Below, in pieces: positions 1 to 8,874 of a stretch of DNA of 64,000 nucleotides. The DNA lies in the NCBI GenBank assembly GCA_003142035.1, contig PLOF01000074.1, positions 31,402-95,401 of the forward strand, in the 5' to 3' direction. The DNA is from Candidatus Dormiibacterota bacterium (GTDB lineage: Bacteria; Chloroflexota; Dormibacteria; Aeolococcales; Aeolococcaceae). Under the pieces are notes generated by a model. The model did not search any database, was not told the origin of the DNA, and saw only the letters and a program-made list of their open reading frames with translations. Numbering within the stretch: position 1 is the first letter of the stretch; each line of letters starts with the position of its first letter. The position numbers were made by a program, and so were the translations under genes.

Positions 1-112
1 GGCTCCGTGTGCGTCGACGAAGGCGAATGCTAGCCTTGGCGCCTGCTGCTCCGGGGCGGGTGGCTGTCCGCCGCGTGGTGGAAACCGAAGGGGTGGGTGG
101 CTGTCCGCCGCG

Positions 113-700
113 TTGTGGAGACCTAAGGGACCGGTGATCCTCAGAATGGGAGGGCTTTTCGTGGGTCGGACGCGTCGTCTCATCGCCTGGTGGGGGTTCG
201 GAGTGGCGGCCCTTGCCGCTGCCGGGTGCGGGAGCACCTCTACCGTCGCCACGCCGGCCACCGCGGCTCCGACCGTCACCGCGTCTCCGGCCACCACCAA
301 GACACCCGCCGCCACCTCGCCAGCGGCGACCGCGACGTCGACAACGGTGGCAGGTGTCACCGGCGGAGCCGGCGACACCTCCGCCAACCCCGACCAGACC
401 TTCATCTGCGGGGCATCCGGCACCATGGACGGCACCCTCGTTGCCTACCTCACCGTCGCCGGCTCCGACTCGACGTCGGCGAAGTCGCTCTGCACCAGCC
501 TGGAGGGGGCAGCGGGCTGGGTCGCGATAACCACCATTTCTGCCGGTGAGTACGAGTCCGTCCCGGAGTGTTACATGACCCTGGGCGGGGGCGTCATCAC
601 CGCTCGCATCTACACGGCCAAGGGCGGCAGCGATGCGCAGACGAAAGTGCTCTGCGACACCCTTCTCGCGGGTTCCACCCTGCCGACGCTCGCTCCCTGA
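113..700 (+). CDS. Putative secreted lipoprotein (true start may be internal, about 146 or 161)
   Basis: N-terminal hydrophobic segment followed by lipobox-like AAAGC, then a Thr/Ala/Pro-rich linker. Confidence 0.65.
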   Translation: MWRPKGPVILRMGGLFVGRTRRLIAWWGFGVAALAAAGCGSTSTVATPATAAPTVTASPATTKTPAATSPAATATSTTVAGVTGGAGDTSANPDQTFICGASGTMDGTLVAYLTVAGSDSTSAKSLCTSLEGAAGWVAITTISAGEYESVPECYMTLGGGVITARIYTAKGGSDAQTKVLCDTLLAGSTLPTLAP

Positions 701-772
701 CGCGGCGGAAGCCGGGCAGGCGACAGTACCCCGCCCCGTTGCGCGGAAGGCGGGAGTATCGTCTCGGCCGTC

Positions 773-1186
773 ATGCCGCGATGGGCCTCGGTGCTCCCGC
801 TCTGCCTCTTTGCAGCCGCCACCATCGCGGGGTGCGGCAGCCCGGTCGACACGAGCAACCTCACCCAGGTCCAGATGAGCTCCTCGCAGGCCCTCCCGCC
901 CCCCTACGGGTCGGCACAGGCGGTGCTCACCTCCGCGACATCCCTGGCGACCTTCCGGAAGGCGATGTCCTCGAACGGCATCGGCCTGAGTGGCACCACC
1001 ACGACCAGCGATGGCTGCGCCGGTGGGACCCAGTACACCATCGTCCTGGTGAGGAGCGGCGGCAAGGGATCGACGACGCTCAACGCCTACGCCTGCGGGG
1101 GCCAGATCACCGGCAACATGGACGGGAACGTATCGGGATTCCTCGACTACGTCAGGCCCCTGCTGGTCGCGACGCCGTCAGGGTAG
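773..1186 (+). CDS. Putative small lipoprotein
   Basis: MPRWASVLPLCLFAAATIAGCGS signal with lipobox IAGC; TATCGT hexamer 10 nt upstream of the ATG. Confidence 0.65.
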   Translation: MPRWASVLPLCLFAAATIAGCGSPVDTSNLTQVQMSSSQALPPPYGSAQAVLTSATSLATFRKAMSSNGIGLSGTTTTSDGCAGGTQYTIVLVRSGGKGSTTLNAYACGGQITGNMDGNVSGFLDYVRPLLVATPSG

Positions 1187-1905
1187 GGGTAGCGGGCCGC
1201 GAGCACCTCCGCGCGCTGTGCCGGAGAGAGCGACTTGATCGCCTCGGTGAGGGTCACGCCTGACACCCTTCCCGCCCGTGGGAGCAGCCACGCGTAGACG
1301 AGGTCAGGGCGCTTGCGCCCGGTGTCGCGCAACACCCAGCCGATCGCCTTGCGGATGAAGAACTCCCTCTCCTCCAGCATCGTCTCCGCGTACCGCGAGA
1401 ATCGCGAAAAGTCGCCGCCGCCCCGGCGGAGTGGGACCAGCAGGGCGAGGAGCGCGGATCGCCGGATCCAGAAGTCCGGGTCGCCCGCCCAGCGATCGAG
1501 CACGACGCCCAGCTCAGGATGGCGCTCGACCAGTGAGCCGGCCACCAGGGCGGCCAGCCCATCGACGAGCGCCCATGTTTGGGATTCGCGCAGCAAGCGC
1601 TCGATCAGCACGGTGTCCGCCGGTTGGAGGCGATCGCCGCCGAGCTCCAGGAGCTCGACCGCCGCCCTGCGCCACTCGTAGACGGTGCCCGCCCAGAGCG
1701 CCTCCACCAGGGCGAGGAGCTCCTCCCTCTCGAGGGGAGGACGCCGCTTGGCCACTCCCCGGGCCACGGCCCGCACCGCGGGGACACTGACCCCGTAGTG
1801 GTCGAGCCGGCTCTTCAGGTACGCCTTCTCCTGCGCGGCGCGCTCCGGAGAACCCATGGCGCGGAGTTCCGCGTCGATTCCGGCGAGCAGTTCTGCGACG
1901 TCCAT
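1147..1905 (-). CDS. DNA alkylation repair protein, AlkD-like HEAT-repeat family
   Basis: MDVAELLAGIDAELRAMGSPERAAQEKAYLKS...; repeat-rich helical protein typical of AlkD; start trimmed from the ORF at 2001. Confidence 0.75.
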   Translation of the reverse strand: MDVAELLAGIDAELRAMGSPERAAQEKAYLKSRLDHYGVSVPAVRAVARGVAKRRPPLEREELLALVEALWAGTVYEWRRAAVELLELGGDRLQPADTVLIERLLRESQTWALVDGLAALVAGSLVERHPELGVVLDRWAGDPDFWIRRSALLALLVPLRRGGGDFSRFSRYAETMLEEREFFIRKAIGWVLRDTGRKRPDLVYAWLLPRAGRVSGVTLTEAIKSLSPAQRAEVLAARYPYPDGVATSRGLT

Positions 1906-1916
1906 CAGGGCACCCC

Positions 1917-3245
1917 TCAGCGGCGGCTCGCCAGGCAGCAGTGCTTGTACTTGCGGCCACTGCCGCACGGGCACGGATCGTTGCGCGACGCGATCCGCCA
2001 TCGGCGCCGCTCCTCGCGCTCGTCGATCTCCAGCGCTCCCATGATCGCCGCCACCCCCTTGCCGGAGCGGCCCAGGCTCACCATCCGCTCAAGGTGAGGC
2101 AGCATGTGCTGGTACGACTGCCGGTAACCGGCGCAGAGGTGGTTGAGCCCGGGCTCCCCCTCCGGTGTGAGGTCGAAGCGGTCCTTGGGGCAGCCGCCAT
2201 TGCAGAGGAAGAGCACCGGGCAAGCGCGGCAAAGCCCGGGCAGGCCGGACTTCTTGGCCTCGCCAAAGGATAGCTGCGCCGGTGACTCGACGAGCGTGCC
2301 CAGACCGTCGCTGAGGACGTTCCCCAGCCGGTGTGCCGAGTCCACGAAATGGTCGCACGCGTAGACGCTGCCGTCGTGCTCGAGGGCGAGGACCCGCCCG
2401 CAGGTCTCGGACATGACGCAGAGGTTGGCGGGCTGCCCGCTCACCACCTGAAGCGCCTCGGCGAAGTTCTGCACGGCGATCCGGCCCACGTCGTGGCGCA
2501 CCCATTCGTCGAAGACGGTGCAGAGGAAGGCCGACATCGCCTCCGGAGTAACGGAGCGCTCGGTGACCGCGCCGCCGCCGTCCCGCTCGACCACGGGCAG
2601 GAACTGCACCCAGCGCACCCCCTCGGCGAGGAAGAAACGGTAGACCTCGAGCGGCGCGGAGGCGGTCCGCGCGTTGAGGGTGCAGAGGACATCCGGCTCG
2701 ACACCGTGCTCACGGAGACGGGCCAGCCCCCGCATCGTCCGGGCGTGAGTCGGGAGGCCGTGGCGATCGGGGCGGCTGCGGTCATGGAAGCGGGCCGGGC
2801 CATCGATGCTGATCCCCACCGCGAAGCGGTTCGCGGCGAGGAACGTGCACCAGGCGTCGTCCAGGCGGGTCCCGTTGGTCTGCAGGTTGTTGAGGCAGCT
2901 CCATCCCCGCGGGAGGTGCCGCTCCTGCAGCTCGACCACGCGCCGGAAGAAGTCGAGGCCGGCGAGGGTCGGCTCCCCGCCGTGCCAGGCGAAGTAGACG
3001 AGCGGACCCGGGCTCGCTTCGATGAAGGCGCGGATGTGCGCCTCCAGGACCGCGTCGGACATGCGGTACCGCTCCCCGGCCGGGAAGAGGCTGGTCTTGC
3101 CGAGGTAGTAGCAGTAGTCGCAGGCGAGGTTGCAGAGAGGCCCGATCGGCTTTGCCATCACCCCGAAGGGTTCCGTCGCCCGTGGCGGAGCGGCCGTCGC
3201 GGATGGCGCGGCGTCAGGCGGGCGGGGAGGCGTGAGGGCGTTCAT
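1917..3245 (-). CDS. Radical SAM protein, anaerobic sulfatase-maturase (anSME/SPASM) type with C-terminal SEC-C motif
   Basis: CNLACDYCYYLGK radical SAM motif; Cys-rich SPASM-like segment; C-terminus NDPCPCGSGRKYKHCC (SEC-C). Confidence 0.85.
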   Translation of the reverse strand: MNALTPPRPPDAAPSATAAPPRATEPFGVMAKPIGPLCNLACDYCYYLGKTSLFPAGERYRMSDAVLEAHIRAFIEASPGPLVYFAWHGGEPTLAGLDFFRRVVELQERHLPRGWSCLNNLQTNGTRLDDAWCTFLAANRFAVGISIDGPARFHDRSRPDRHGLPTHARTMRGLARLREHGVEPDVLCTLNARTASAPLEVYRFFLAEGVRWVQFLPVVERDGGGAVTERSVTPEAMSAFLCTVFDEWVRHDVGRIAVQNFAEALQVVSGQPANLCVMSETCGRVLALEHDGSVYACDHFVDSAHRLGNVLSDGLGTLVESPAQLSFGEAKKSGLPGLCRACPVLFLCNGGCPKDRFDLTPEGEPGLNHLCAGYRQSYQHMLPHLERMVSLGRSGKGVAAIMGALEIDEREERRRWRIASRNDPCPCGSGRKYKHCCLASRR

Positions 3246-3344
3246 GGCGGTTCGGAGCACCGCTGATCATCCGCTCCACGAGGGAGGGTCGGAGCCGACC
3301 GGGCCTCCCGTCAGATGCGCCGATAACTTGATTGCAACTATCTC

Positions 3345-3373
3345 TTGACAGTCGCCACCATGTTGGTTAGTAT
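3345..3373 (+). promoter_or_regulatory. Sigma70-like promoter for the MFS efflux gene
   Basis: TTGACA (3345-3350), 17-nt spacer, TAGTAT (3368-3373); AAAGGAGG RBS before the ATG at 3409. Confidence 0.75.
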
Positions 3374-3408
3374 CGAATGGCAGTCAGCATCAAAAGGAGG
3401 ACGCCACC

Positions 3409-5022
3409 ATGAACGCACCGGCACCCCCGCGCGGAGTCGGGGCCCGGAGGTGGTGGGCGCTGGGAGCCGTGATGCTCGCCGTCCTCGCCGTTGGGCTCGA
3501 CGCGACCGTGCTCAGCGTGGCCCTCCCCACCCTGGCCACCCAGCTGCACGCCTCGGAGTCCGACCTGCAGTGGTTCTCCTCCGGATACCTGCTGGTGCTG
3601 GCGGCCCTGATGCTCCCCGCCGGCCTGCTCGGCGACCGGATCGGACGCAAGCGGGTCATGGTCGGGGCGCTGCTCCTCTTTGGCCTCGCCTCGGCCGCCT
3701 GCGCCGTCTCCAAGACCCCGGCAGAGTTCCTCGCCGCCCGGGTGCTGCTGGGCTTCGCCGGCGCCCCGCTCATCGTGATGGCCATGACCGCCCTGGCGGT
3801 GCTCTTCACCCCCGAGGAGCGGCCGAAGGCGGTCGGCATCTGGGCGGCGGTCAACTTCATCTCCTTTCCCATCGGCCCCATCCTGGGCGGCTACATCCTC
3901 AGCCACGCCTGGTGGGGGTGGGTCTTCCTGATGAACGTGCCGGTCGCCCTGCTCGGGCTGGTCGCCGTCCTGATGCTGGTCCCGGAGTCGAAGTCGACGC
4001 AGCGGCCCGGCCTCGACCCGGCGGGCGTGGGCCTCTCCACCGCCGGCCTGGTGAGCCTCACCTACGGCCTGATCCAGGCCGGCCAGAATGGTTGGGGGAG
4101 CGCCATCGCCATCGGCCCGATGCTGGCCGGGGTTGCCCTGCTGGCGGCCTTCCTGGGCTGGGAGGTCCTGCTCACCCGGCGGCCCGGCGGCCAGCCACTC
4201 GTCGACCTCGAGCTCTTCCGCTCGCGCAGCTTCACCTGGGGAGTGCTGCTCCTCGCCGTCTCCGCGGTGGTGATGATCGGCGTCATCTTCACCCTCCCCC
4301 AGTACTTCCAGGGCATCACCGGGGTGGACCCGATGGGCAGCGGCGTCCGGCTCCTCCCCCTGCTGGCCGGCCTGCTGCTGGGGGCTCTGCCCTCGGCCCT
4401 CTTCATCCGCTGGATCGGGGCCAAGCTGGTCATGAGCCTGGGCTTCCTCATCCTCGTGCTCACCGGCCTGTGGGCGGCGTCCACCACCCTCGGAACCGGA
4501 GCCGGCGTCACCGCGGCGTGGATGGTGGCCGGCGGCCTGGGCATGGGCCTGGTATTCGCCCCCGCCGCGTCGGCGGCGCTGGCTCAGATCGACGCCGAGC
4601 GCAGTGGCGTGGCGAGCGGCGTGCTCCAGGCGATCAACAAGATGGGAGGCCCGCTCGGCGCGGCCGTCTTCGGGAGCGCCCTCAGCTCCGTGTACCAGGC
4701 TCATCTTCCCGTCGCCGGCCTCACCGGCAGCCTGGTCGCCACCATGAAGGAGGGGCTGACCCAGGGGCTGGCCGTGGCCCGCAAGCTCGCATCCCCGGCG
4801 CTCGCCCACGGGGTCCAGGCGGCCTTTGTCCGCGGCATGGATGCGGCCTTCCTGGTCTCCGCCGGCATCGCCGGCATCGGCCTGGTGCTCACGCTCCTGT
4901 TCATGCCGCTGCGCACCCCGGCGCTGGCTCCCACGCCAGAGAGCGGCGCCGCCGACCCAACCGGGCCGGGCCCGCAACTCCTGCTCCCCGACAGTGCGGC
5001 GGCAGCACCGACGTCCTTGTGA
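3409..5022 (+). CDS. MFS transporter, DHA2 (EmrB/QacA) family
   Basis: About 14 TM segments; GDRIGRKRVMV motif; DHA2-like length. Confidence 0.9.
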   Translation: MNAPAPPRGVGARRWWALGAVMLAVLAVGLDATVLSVALPTLATQLHASESDLQWFSSGYLLVLAALMLPAGLLGDRIGRKRVMVGALLLFGLASAACAVSKTPAEFLAARVLLGFAGAPLIVMAMTALAVLFTPEERPKAVGIWAAVNFISFPIGPILGGYILSHAWWGWVFLMNVPVALLGLVAVLMLVPESKSTQRPGLDPAGVGLSTAGLVSLTYGLIQAGQNGWGSAIAIGPMLAGVALLAAFLGWEVLLTRRPGGQPLVDLELFRSRSFTWGVLLLAVSAVVMIGVIFTLPQYFQGITGVDPMGSGVRLLPLLAGLLLGALPSALFIRWIGAKLVMSLGFLILVLTGLWAASTTLGTGAGVTAAWMVAGGLGMGLVFAPAASAALAQIDAERSGVASGVLQAINKMGGPLGAAVFGSALSSVYQAHLPVAGLTGSLVATMKEGLTQGLAVARKLASPALAHGVQAAFVRGMDAAFLVSAGIAGIGLVLTLLFMPLRTPALAPTPESGAADPTGPGPQLLLPDSAAAAPTSL

Positions 5023-5077
5023 GCAGCTACGATCGTGGCCGGAGGCACCTGGCACGCGCAATGAGGATCGGGTCGAG

Positions 5078-5704
5078 ATGACTTCGTCAGAGGCGATCGA
5101 GGGCCGAGGTCCCGGGCTCCGCGAGCGGAAGAAGGCGAAGACCCGCGCCGCCATCCAGCAGGAGGCGATGCGCCTCTTCGTCGAGCGGGGCTACGACGGC
5201 ACGACCGTCGAGGACATCGCCGAGGCCGCCGAGGTCTCACCGAGCACCTTCTTCCGCTACTTCCCGACCAAGGAGGACGTGGTCCTCCGCGATGACTACG
5301 ACGAAGCGCTGATGGAGGTGTTCCAACAGCTGCCAGCTGACCTCACGCCGCTGCAGGCCTGCCGCGAGGCGCTTCGCAGCATCGGTGGCATCACCAGCGG
5401 GCTCTCCCCCGAGGAGCGGGAGCTGGAGAAGGTGCGGATGGCCCTCACCTTCTCGGTCCCGGAGGTCAGAGCCCGCTGGATCAACGAGCTGGTCCGCTCC
5501 TTCCAGGTGCTCGCCGGAGCGGTCGCTGCCCGAGCCGGACGCCCAGCCGATGATGTCCAGGTGCGCGCCTTCGTCGGTGCCGTGCTCGGCGTGATGCTGG
5601 TGGCGATGGAGCCGCTCGTCAACGACCCGACCCGGGAGTGGACCGAGTTCCTACCGGACATCGACGAGGCGCTCGGGTATCTGGAGCAGGGCCTCCCCCT
5701 CTGA
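5078..5704 (+). CDS. TetR/AcrR family transcriptional regulator
   Basis: RAAIQQEAMRLFVERGYDGTTVEDIAEAAEVSPSTFFRYFPTKEDVV. Confidence 0.9.
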   Translation: MTSSEAIEGRGPGLRERKKAKTRAAIQQEAMRLFVERGYDGTTVEDIAEAAEVSPSTFFRYFPTKEDVVLRDDYDEALMEVFQQLPADLTPLQACREALRSIGGITSGLSPEERELEKVRMALTFSVPEVRARWINELVRSFQVLAGAVAARAGRPADDVQVRAFVGAVLGVMLVAMEPLVNDPTREWTEFLPDIDEALGYLEQGLPL

Positions 5705-5819
5705 GCCGGCACCGCCCATTTCCGGCCAGCTCTGCGTCAGCTCCGGTGCTCGGGCGGTCACGCACATCAGTGCGCTCCCTTCCTGCGCTCCTCGCTTCCT
5801 TGATCTGACCGGCCTGGGC

Positions 5820-5836
5820 GGCGCCGAACCGGCGCC
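5820..5836. terminator. GC hairpin between convergent TetR and TrpB-like genes
   Basis: GGCGCCG-AAC-CGGCGCC; no U-tract. Confidence 0.4.
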
Positions 5837-5888
5837 ACCCACCCCGGACGCCCGCTGACCGGACGCCCGGGGATGGAGCGTGCGGGTT

Positions 5889-7139
5889 TCAGCTTCCGGC
5901 CAGCTTCCCGGTGAGGAAGTCGTCGTAGGCCTGCAGGTCGAGGAGCCCGTGCCCGGAGTAGCCGAAGAGGATCACCTTCTCCTTGCCCTCTTCGCGGGCC
6001 TGGAGGGCGGCATCGATGGTCGCCTTGATCGCGTGCGCGGTCTCGGGTGCGGGGATCGTCCCCTGGGTCCGCGCCCACTGGATGGCGGCCTCGAAGACGG
6101 CGGTCTGGTTGTATGCCGAGGCGCGCATCCGCCCGGTATGCACCAGGTTGCTGATGATCGGTGAGTCGCCGTGGTAGCGGAGCCCGCCGGCGTGGATCGA
6201 GGGCGGCACGAAGTCGTGGCCCAGCGTGTACATGGAGAGGAGCGGGGTGAGTCCGGCGGTGTCGCCGAAGTCGTATTCGAACTTCCCGGTGGTGAGGGTG
6301 GCGCAGCTGGTCGGCTCCACCGCCAGCAGCTCGACGCCCTCGTCGGGGACAAAGGGCAGGGCGAGGCCGCCGAGGTTGGAGCCGCCACCGCAGCAACCGA
6401 TGACCAGGTCGGGCTTCTCCTCGCCCGCCAGCTGGAGCTGCTCCTTGGCCTCCAGGCCGATCACGGTCTGGTGGAGGAGCACGTGGTTGAGCACCGACCC
6501 CAGCGAGTAGTGGGTGTCCTCACGGCTGCCCGCGTCGCGGACGGCGTCGCTGATCGCCATGCCGAGCGAGCCGGGGCTGTCGGGCTGGTCCACCGGCGAG
6601 GCCACCACCTCACCGCCCCAGGTCTCCATCATCAGGCGCCGGTAGGGCTTCTGCTGGTAGGAGGCCCGCACCATGTAGACCTTGCACTTGATGCCAAAGA
6701 GCGCACAGGAGAAGGCGAGCGCGCTCCCCCACTGGCCGGCACCCGTCTCCGTGGCGATGCGCTTGATCCCCTCCTCACGGTTGTAGTAGGCCTGGGGAAC
6801 GGCGGTATTGGGCTTGTGCGAGCCGGCCGGGGAGACCGACTCGTCCTTGTAGTAGATCCGCGCCGGGGTGTCGAGCGCCTGCTCGAGGCGGCGGGCACGC
6901 ACCAGGGGAGTAGGGCGCCAGAGGCGGAGGATGTCGAGGACCGGGCCCGGGATGTCGATCCAGGGGTCGGTCGACACCTCCTGGAGGATCAGGGCCATCG
7001 GAAAGAGGGGGGCGAGGTCCTGTGGGCCAGCCGGCTGCCGCGTTACGGGGTGGAGTGCCGGGTCAATCGGCTGCGACAGCCGCGGCACGATGTTAAACCA
7101 GGCTTCAGGAAGTCGATCGGGCGGCATATTCCAGCGCAT
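5889..7139 (-). CDS. TrpB-like pyridoxal-phosphate enzyme (TrpB2-type tryptophan synthase beta)
   Basis: [16 protein letters not shown]...[21 protein letters not shown]-lysine motif; long N-terminus typical of TrpB2. Confidence 0.85.
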   Translation of the reverse strand: MRWNMPPDRLPEAWFNIVPRLSQPIDPALHPVTRQPAGPQDLAPLFPMALILQEVSTDPWIDIPGPVLDILRLWRPTPLVRARRLEQALDTPARIYYKDESVSPAGSHKPNTAVPQAYYNREEGIKRIATETGAGQWGSALAFSCALFGIKCKVYMVRASYQQKPYRRLMMETWGGEVVASPVDQPDSPGSLGMAISDAVRDAGSREDTHYSLGSVLNHVLLHQTVIGLEAKEQLQLAGEEKPDLVIGCCGGGSNLGGLALPFVPDEGVELLAVEPTSCATLTTGKFEYDFGDTAGLTPLLSMYTLGHDFVPPSIHAGGLRYHGDSPIISNLVHTGRMRASAYNQTAVFEAAIQWARTQGTIPAPETAHAIKATIDAALQAREEGKEKVILFGYSGHGLLDLQAYDDFLTGKLAGS

Positions 7140-7302
7140 GAATCTTCCCCAGACGATCGGCGGGCGGTCGCCGGGACTCTAGCGCGCTCCCCCGGTGGGG
7201 GCGCGGTCCGTCACTCTGGAATCGCGCTGTCGGGGGATTCGCCGAAGTCACCGCGGGGAGAGAACTGTGCAGCGCTTCAGCCTTGTGCGGGTGTCAGAGC
7301 GT

Positions 7303-7332
7303 TTGACAGGAGAGGACAGATCCTGATAGCCT
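7303..7332 (+). promoter_or_regulatory. Promoter of the 7337 gene, likely leaderless
   Basis: TTGACA (7303-7308), 18-nt spacer, TAGCCT (7327-7332), ATG at 7337. Confidence 0.7.
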
Positions 7333-7336
7333 GACC

Positions 7337-8128
7337 ATGCCCAGGAGTGGTGTGCCCGCAGGGCGGACGCTGGGTTTGGGGGAAGCTGAGGTGTCGTTGC
7401 TGAGGCGCCGGAAGGCGGTCGAGGCGGAGATCGTCGGCGTGCCTGCAGCCTCACCCGGACACCCCAGCGAGCAGCCGTGCTCCGAGCCCGGCTGCCAGGC
7501 TCCCAACCGGGTCTCGTGCGATTACCGTGACCGGCGGGGAGCCCCGTGCCCGACGGCGTGGTGCGGCGACCACATCGTGACGGTCAACTCCTGGCATCTC
7601 TGCCGGCGTCATGCCAGCACCGTCCAGGCCCTCGCCCCCGTGGAGTTCCGCGGGCAGCTGCCGCCGCCCGACCTGGACAACCGCTCGCCATCGCTGGCGT
7701 CCTACCTCGCCGAGGCGCTCGACTCCCGGATGCGCGCGGCTCTCACGGTGCTCTCCCGACCGGCAAGCGGCGAGCGCGTCGGCACCGAGGCTCTCGCTTT
7801 GGTGACCGACCAGAACCGCGGCCGCCGCTGGGCCCAGGGCTGGGAGCTCTTCGACAACACCGGGCCGCTGCTGCGCATCGACGTCGAGGTCGACGAGGCT
7901 CGGGACCCGGAGTGCGCCCTCCGGCTCAACAGCCGGGTGATCCTCCGCTGCGTCCCACCATGGATCCAGGACCGCAAGACGGCGGGGCCACCGCTGGAGG
8001 GGGACGAGGACGCGCGGCGCCGTCAGGTCTTCTACGACGGCCTCATGGAGCAGCACGTCTGGCCGGCGCTGGTCGCCGAAGAGCGCTGGGTGCGACGGTG
8101 GGAGCGCACGCCGAACGCCACGGTCTAG
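7337..8128 (+). CDS. Hypothetical protein with a Cys/His-rich putative zinc-binding N-terminal region
   Basis: CSEPGCQAPNRVSCDYRDRRGAPCPTAWCGDHI...WHLCRRHA; good promoter upstream. Confidence 0.7.
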   Translation: MPRSGVPAGRTLGLGEAEVSLLRRRKAVEAEIVGVPAASPGHPSEQPCSEPGCQAPNRVSCDYRDRRGAPCPTAWCGDHIVTVNSWHLCRRHASTVQALAPVEFRGQLPPPDLDNRSPSLASYLAEALDSRMRAALTVLSRPASGERVGTEALALVTDQNRGRRWAQGWELFDNTGPLLRIDVEVDEARDPECALRLNSRVILRCVPPWIQDRKTAGPPLEGDEDARRRQVFYDGLMEQHVWPALVAEERWVRRWERTPNATV

Positions 8129-8132
8129 CCGT

Positions 8133-8153
8133 CCGTCCCCACTGACGGGACGG
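8133..8153. terminator. Hairpin between convergent genes
   Basis: CCGTCCC-CACTGAC-GGGACGG followed by GCGTTT. Confidence 0.5.
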
Positions 8154-8185
8154 GCGTTTCCCCGCGGCGCGCCGGATGCGCCGCC

Positions 8186-8824
8186 TCAGACCTGGAGACC
8201 CAGCGCCTGCAGCGCCCGCCGGTACTTGGAGGTGCTCTCCGGTGGTCCCGCGCCGGCCTTGCGGAGCCGCGCCGCCACCCGGTCCGCGAGATCGTCCGCG
8301 CCGTCCTGCATCTCGACCTCGAGCTCGCGGAAGCGGTCGACGACGGGACCGCCCCCCGGGGCGGTGACCTCGACGGTGTCGTCCATCACCTCGACGGTGC
8401 CGGCCCCCTTCTCACCCGATGCGGCACGGCCCAGGGTGAGCACCCGCCGGGTGGCGCTGAGCACCGCCACGGGGTGCAGGGCGACGGGATCGACCGCCTC
8501 CGGGATCAACGCGAGCAACTCCGCCGGCGGCGCCGTCCCCTCTGCGCGCAACTCGTGTTCCCCCCTCACCATCCGGTCGGCGTCCATCCGCCCTGGGGTC
8601 TTGAGCGTCCAGACCCCAGGGTCACCCGACCGGTCGAGGCGGCGGCGGTGGCGAAGCCCATAGCCCTGCCGCACGAGCTCCAGGGAGTCGCTGTCCCAGT
8701 ACGTCGACTCCTGTGGCTCCGGCCCCGAGTCCTCCACCACCCCGGCGGTCAGGTCGTTGAGATCAGGGAGGAGATAGCCACCGTCCGCGCTCAGCTTGAT
8801 CTCGCGCTCCACACCGCCTGACAT
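8186..8824 (-). CDS. CYTH domain protein
   Basis: MSGGVEREIKLSADGGYLLPDL...; EIKL start motif and CYTH-like charged strands; CATAAT 6 nt upstream of the ATG. Confidence 0.75.
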   Translation of the reverse strand: MSGGVEREIKLSADGGYLLPDLNDLTAGVVEDSGPEPQESTYWDSDSLELVRQGYGLRHRRRLDRSGDPGVWTLKTPGRMDADRMVRGEHELRAEGTAPPAELLALIPEAVDPVALHPVAVLSATRRVLTLGRAASGEKGAGTVEVMDDTVEVTAPGGGPVVDRFRELEVEMQDGADDLADRVAARLRKAGAGPPESTSKYRRALQALGLQV

Positions 8825-8874
8825 GCCGCGATTATGCGCGAGCAGCCGCGGGGGCACCGCAGCCCGCCGGGATG

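Noticed and set aside
3357-3367. TetR operator at ACCATGTTGGT in the efflux promoter spacer
   Set aside because: Only 4-bp arms; too short to support an operator without other sites
3367-5154. 595-aa minus-strand ORF opposite the MFS transporter
   Set aside because: Shadow ORF; Gly/Glu/Gln/His-rich and without domain motifs
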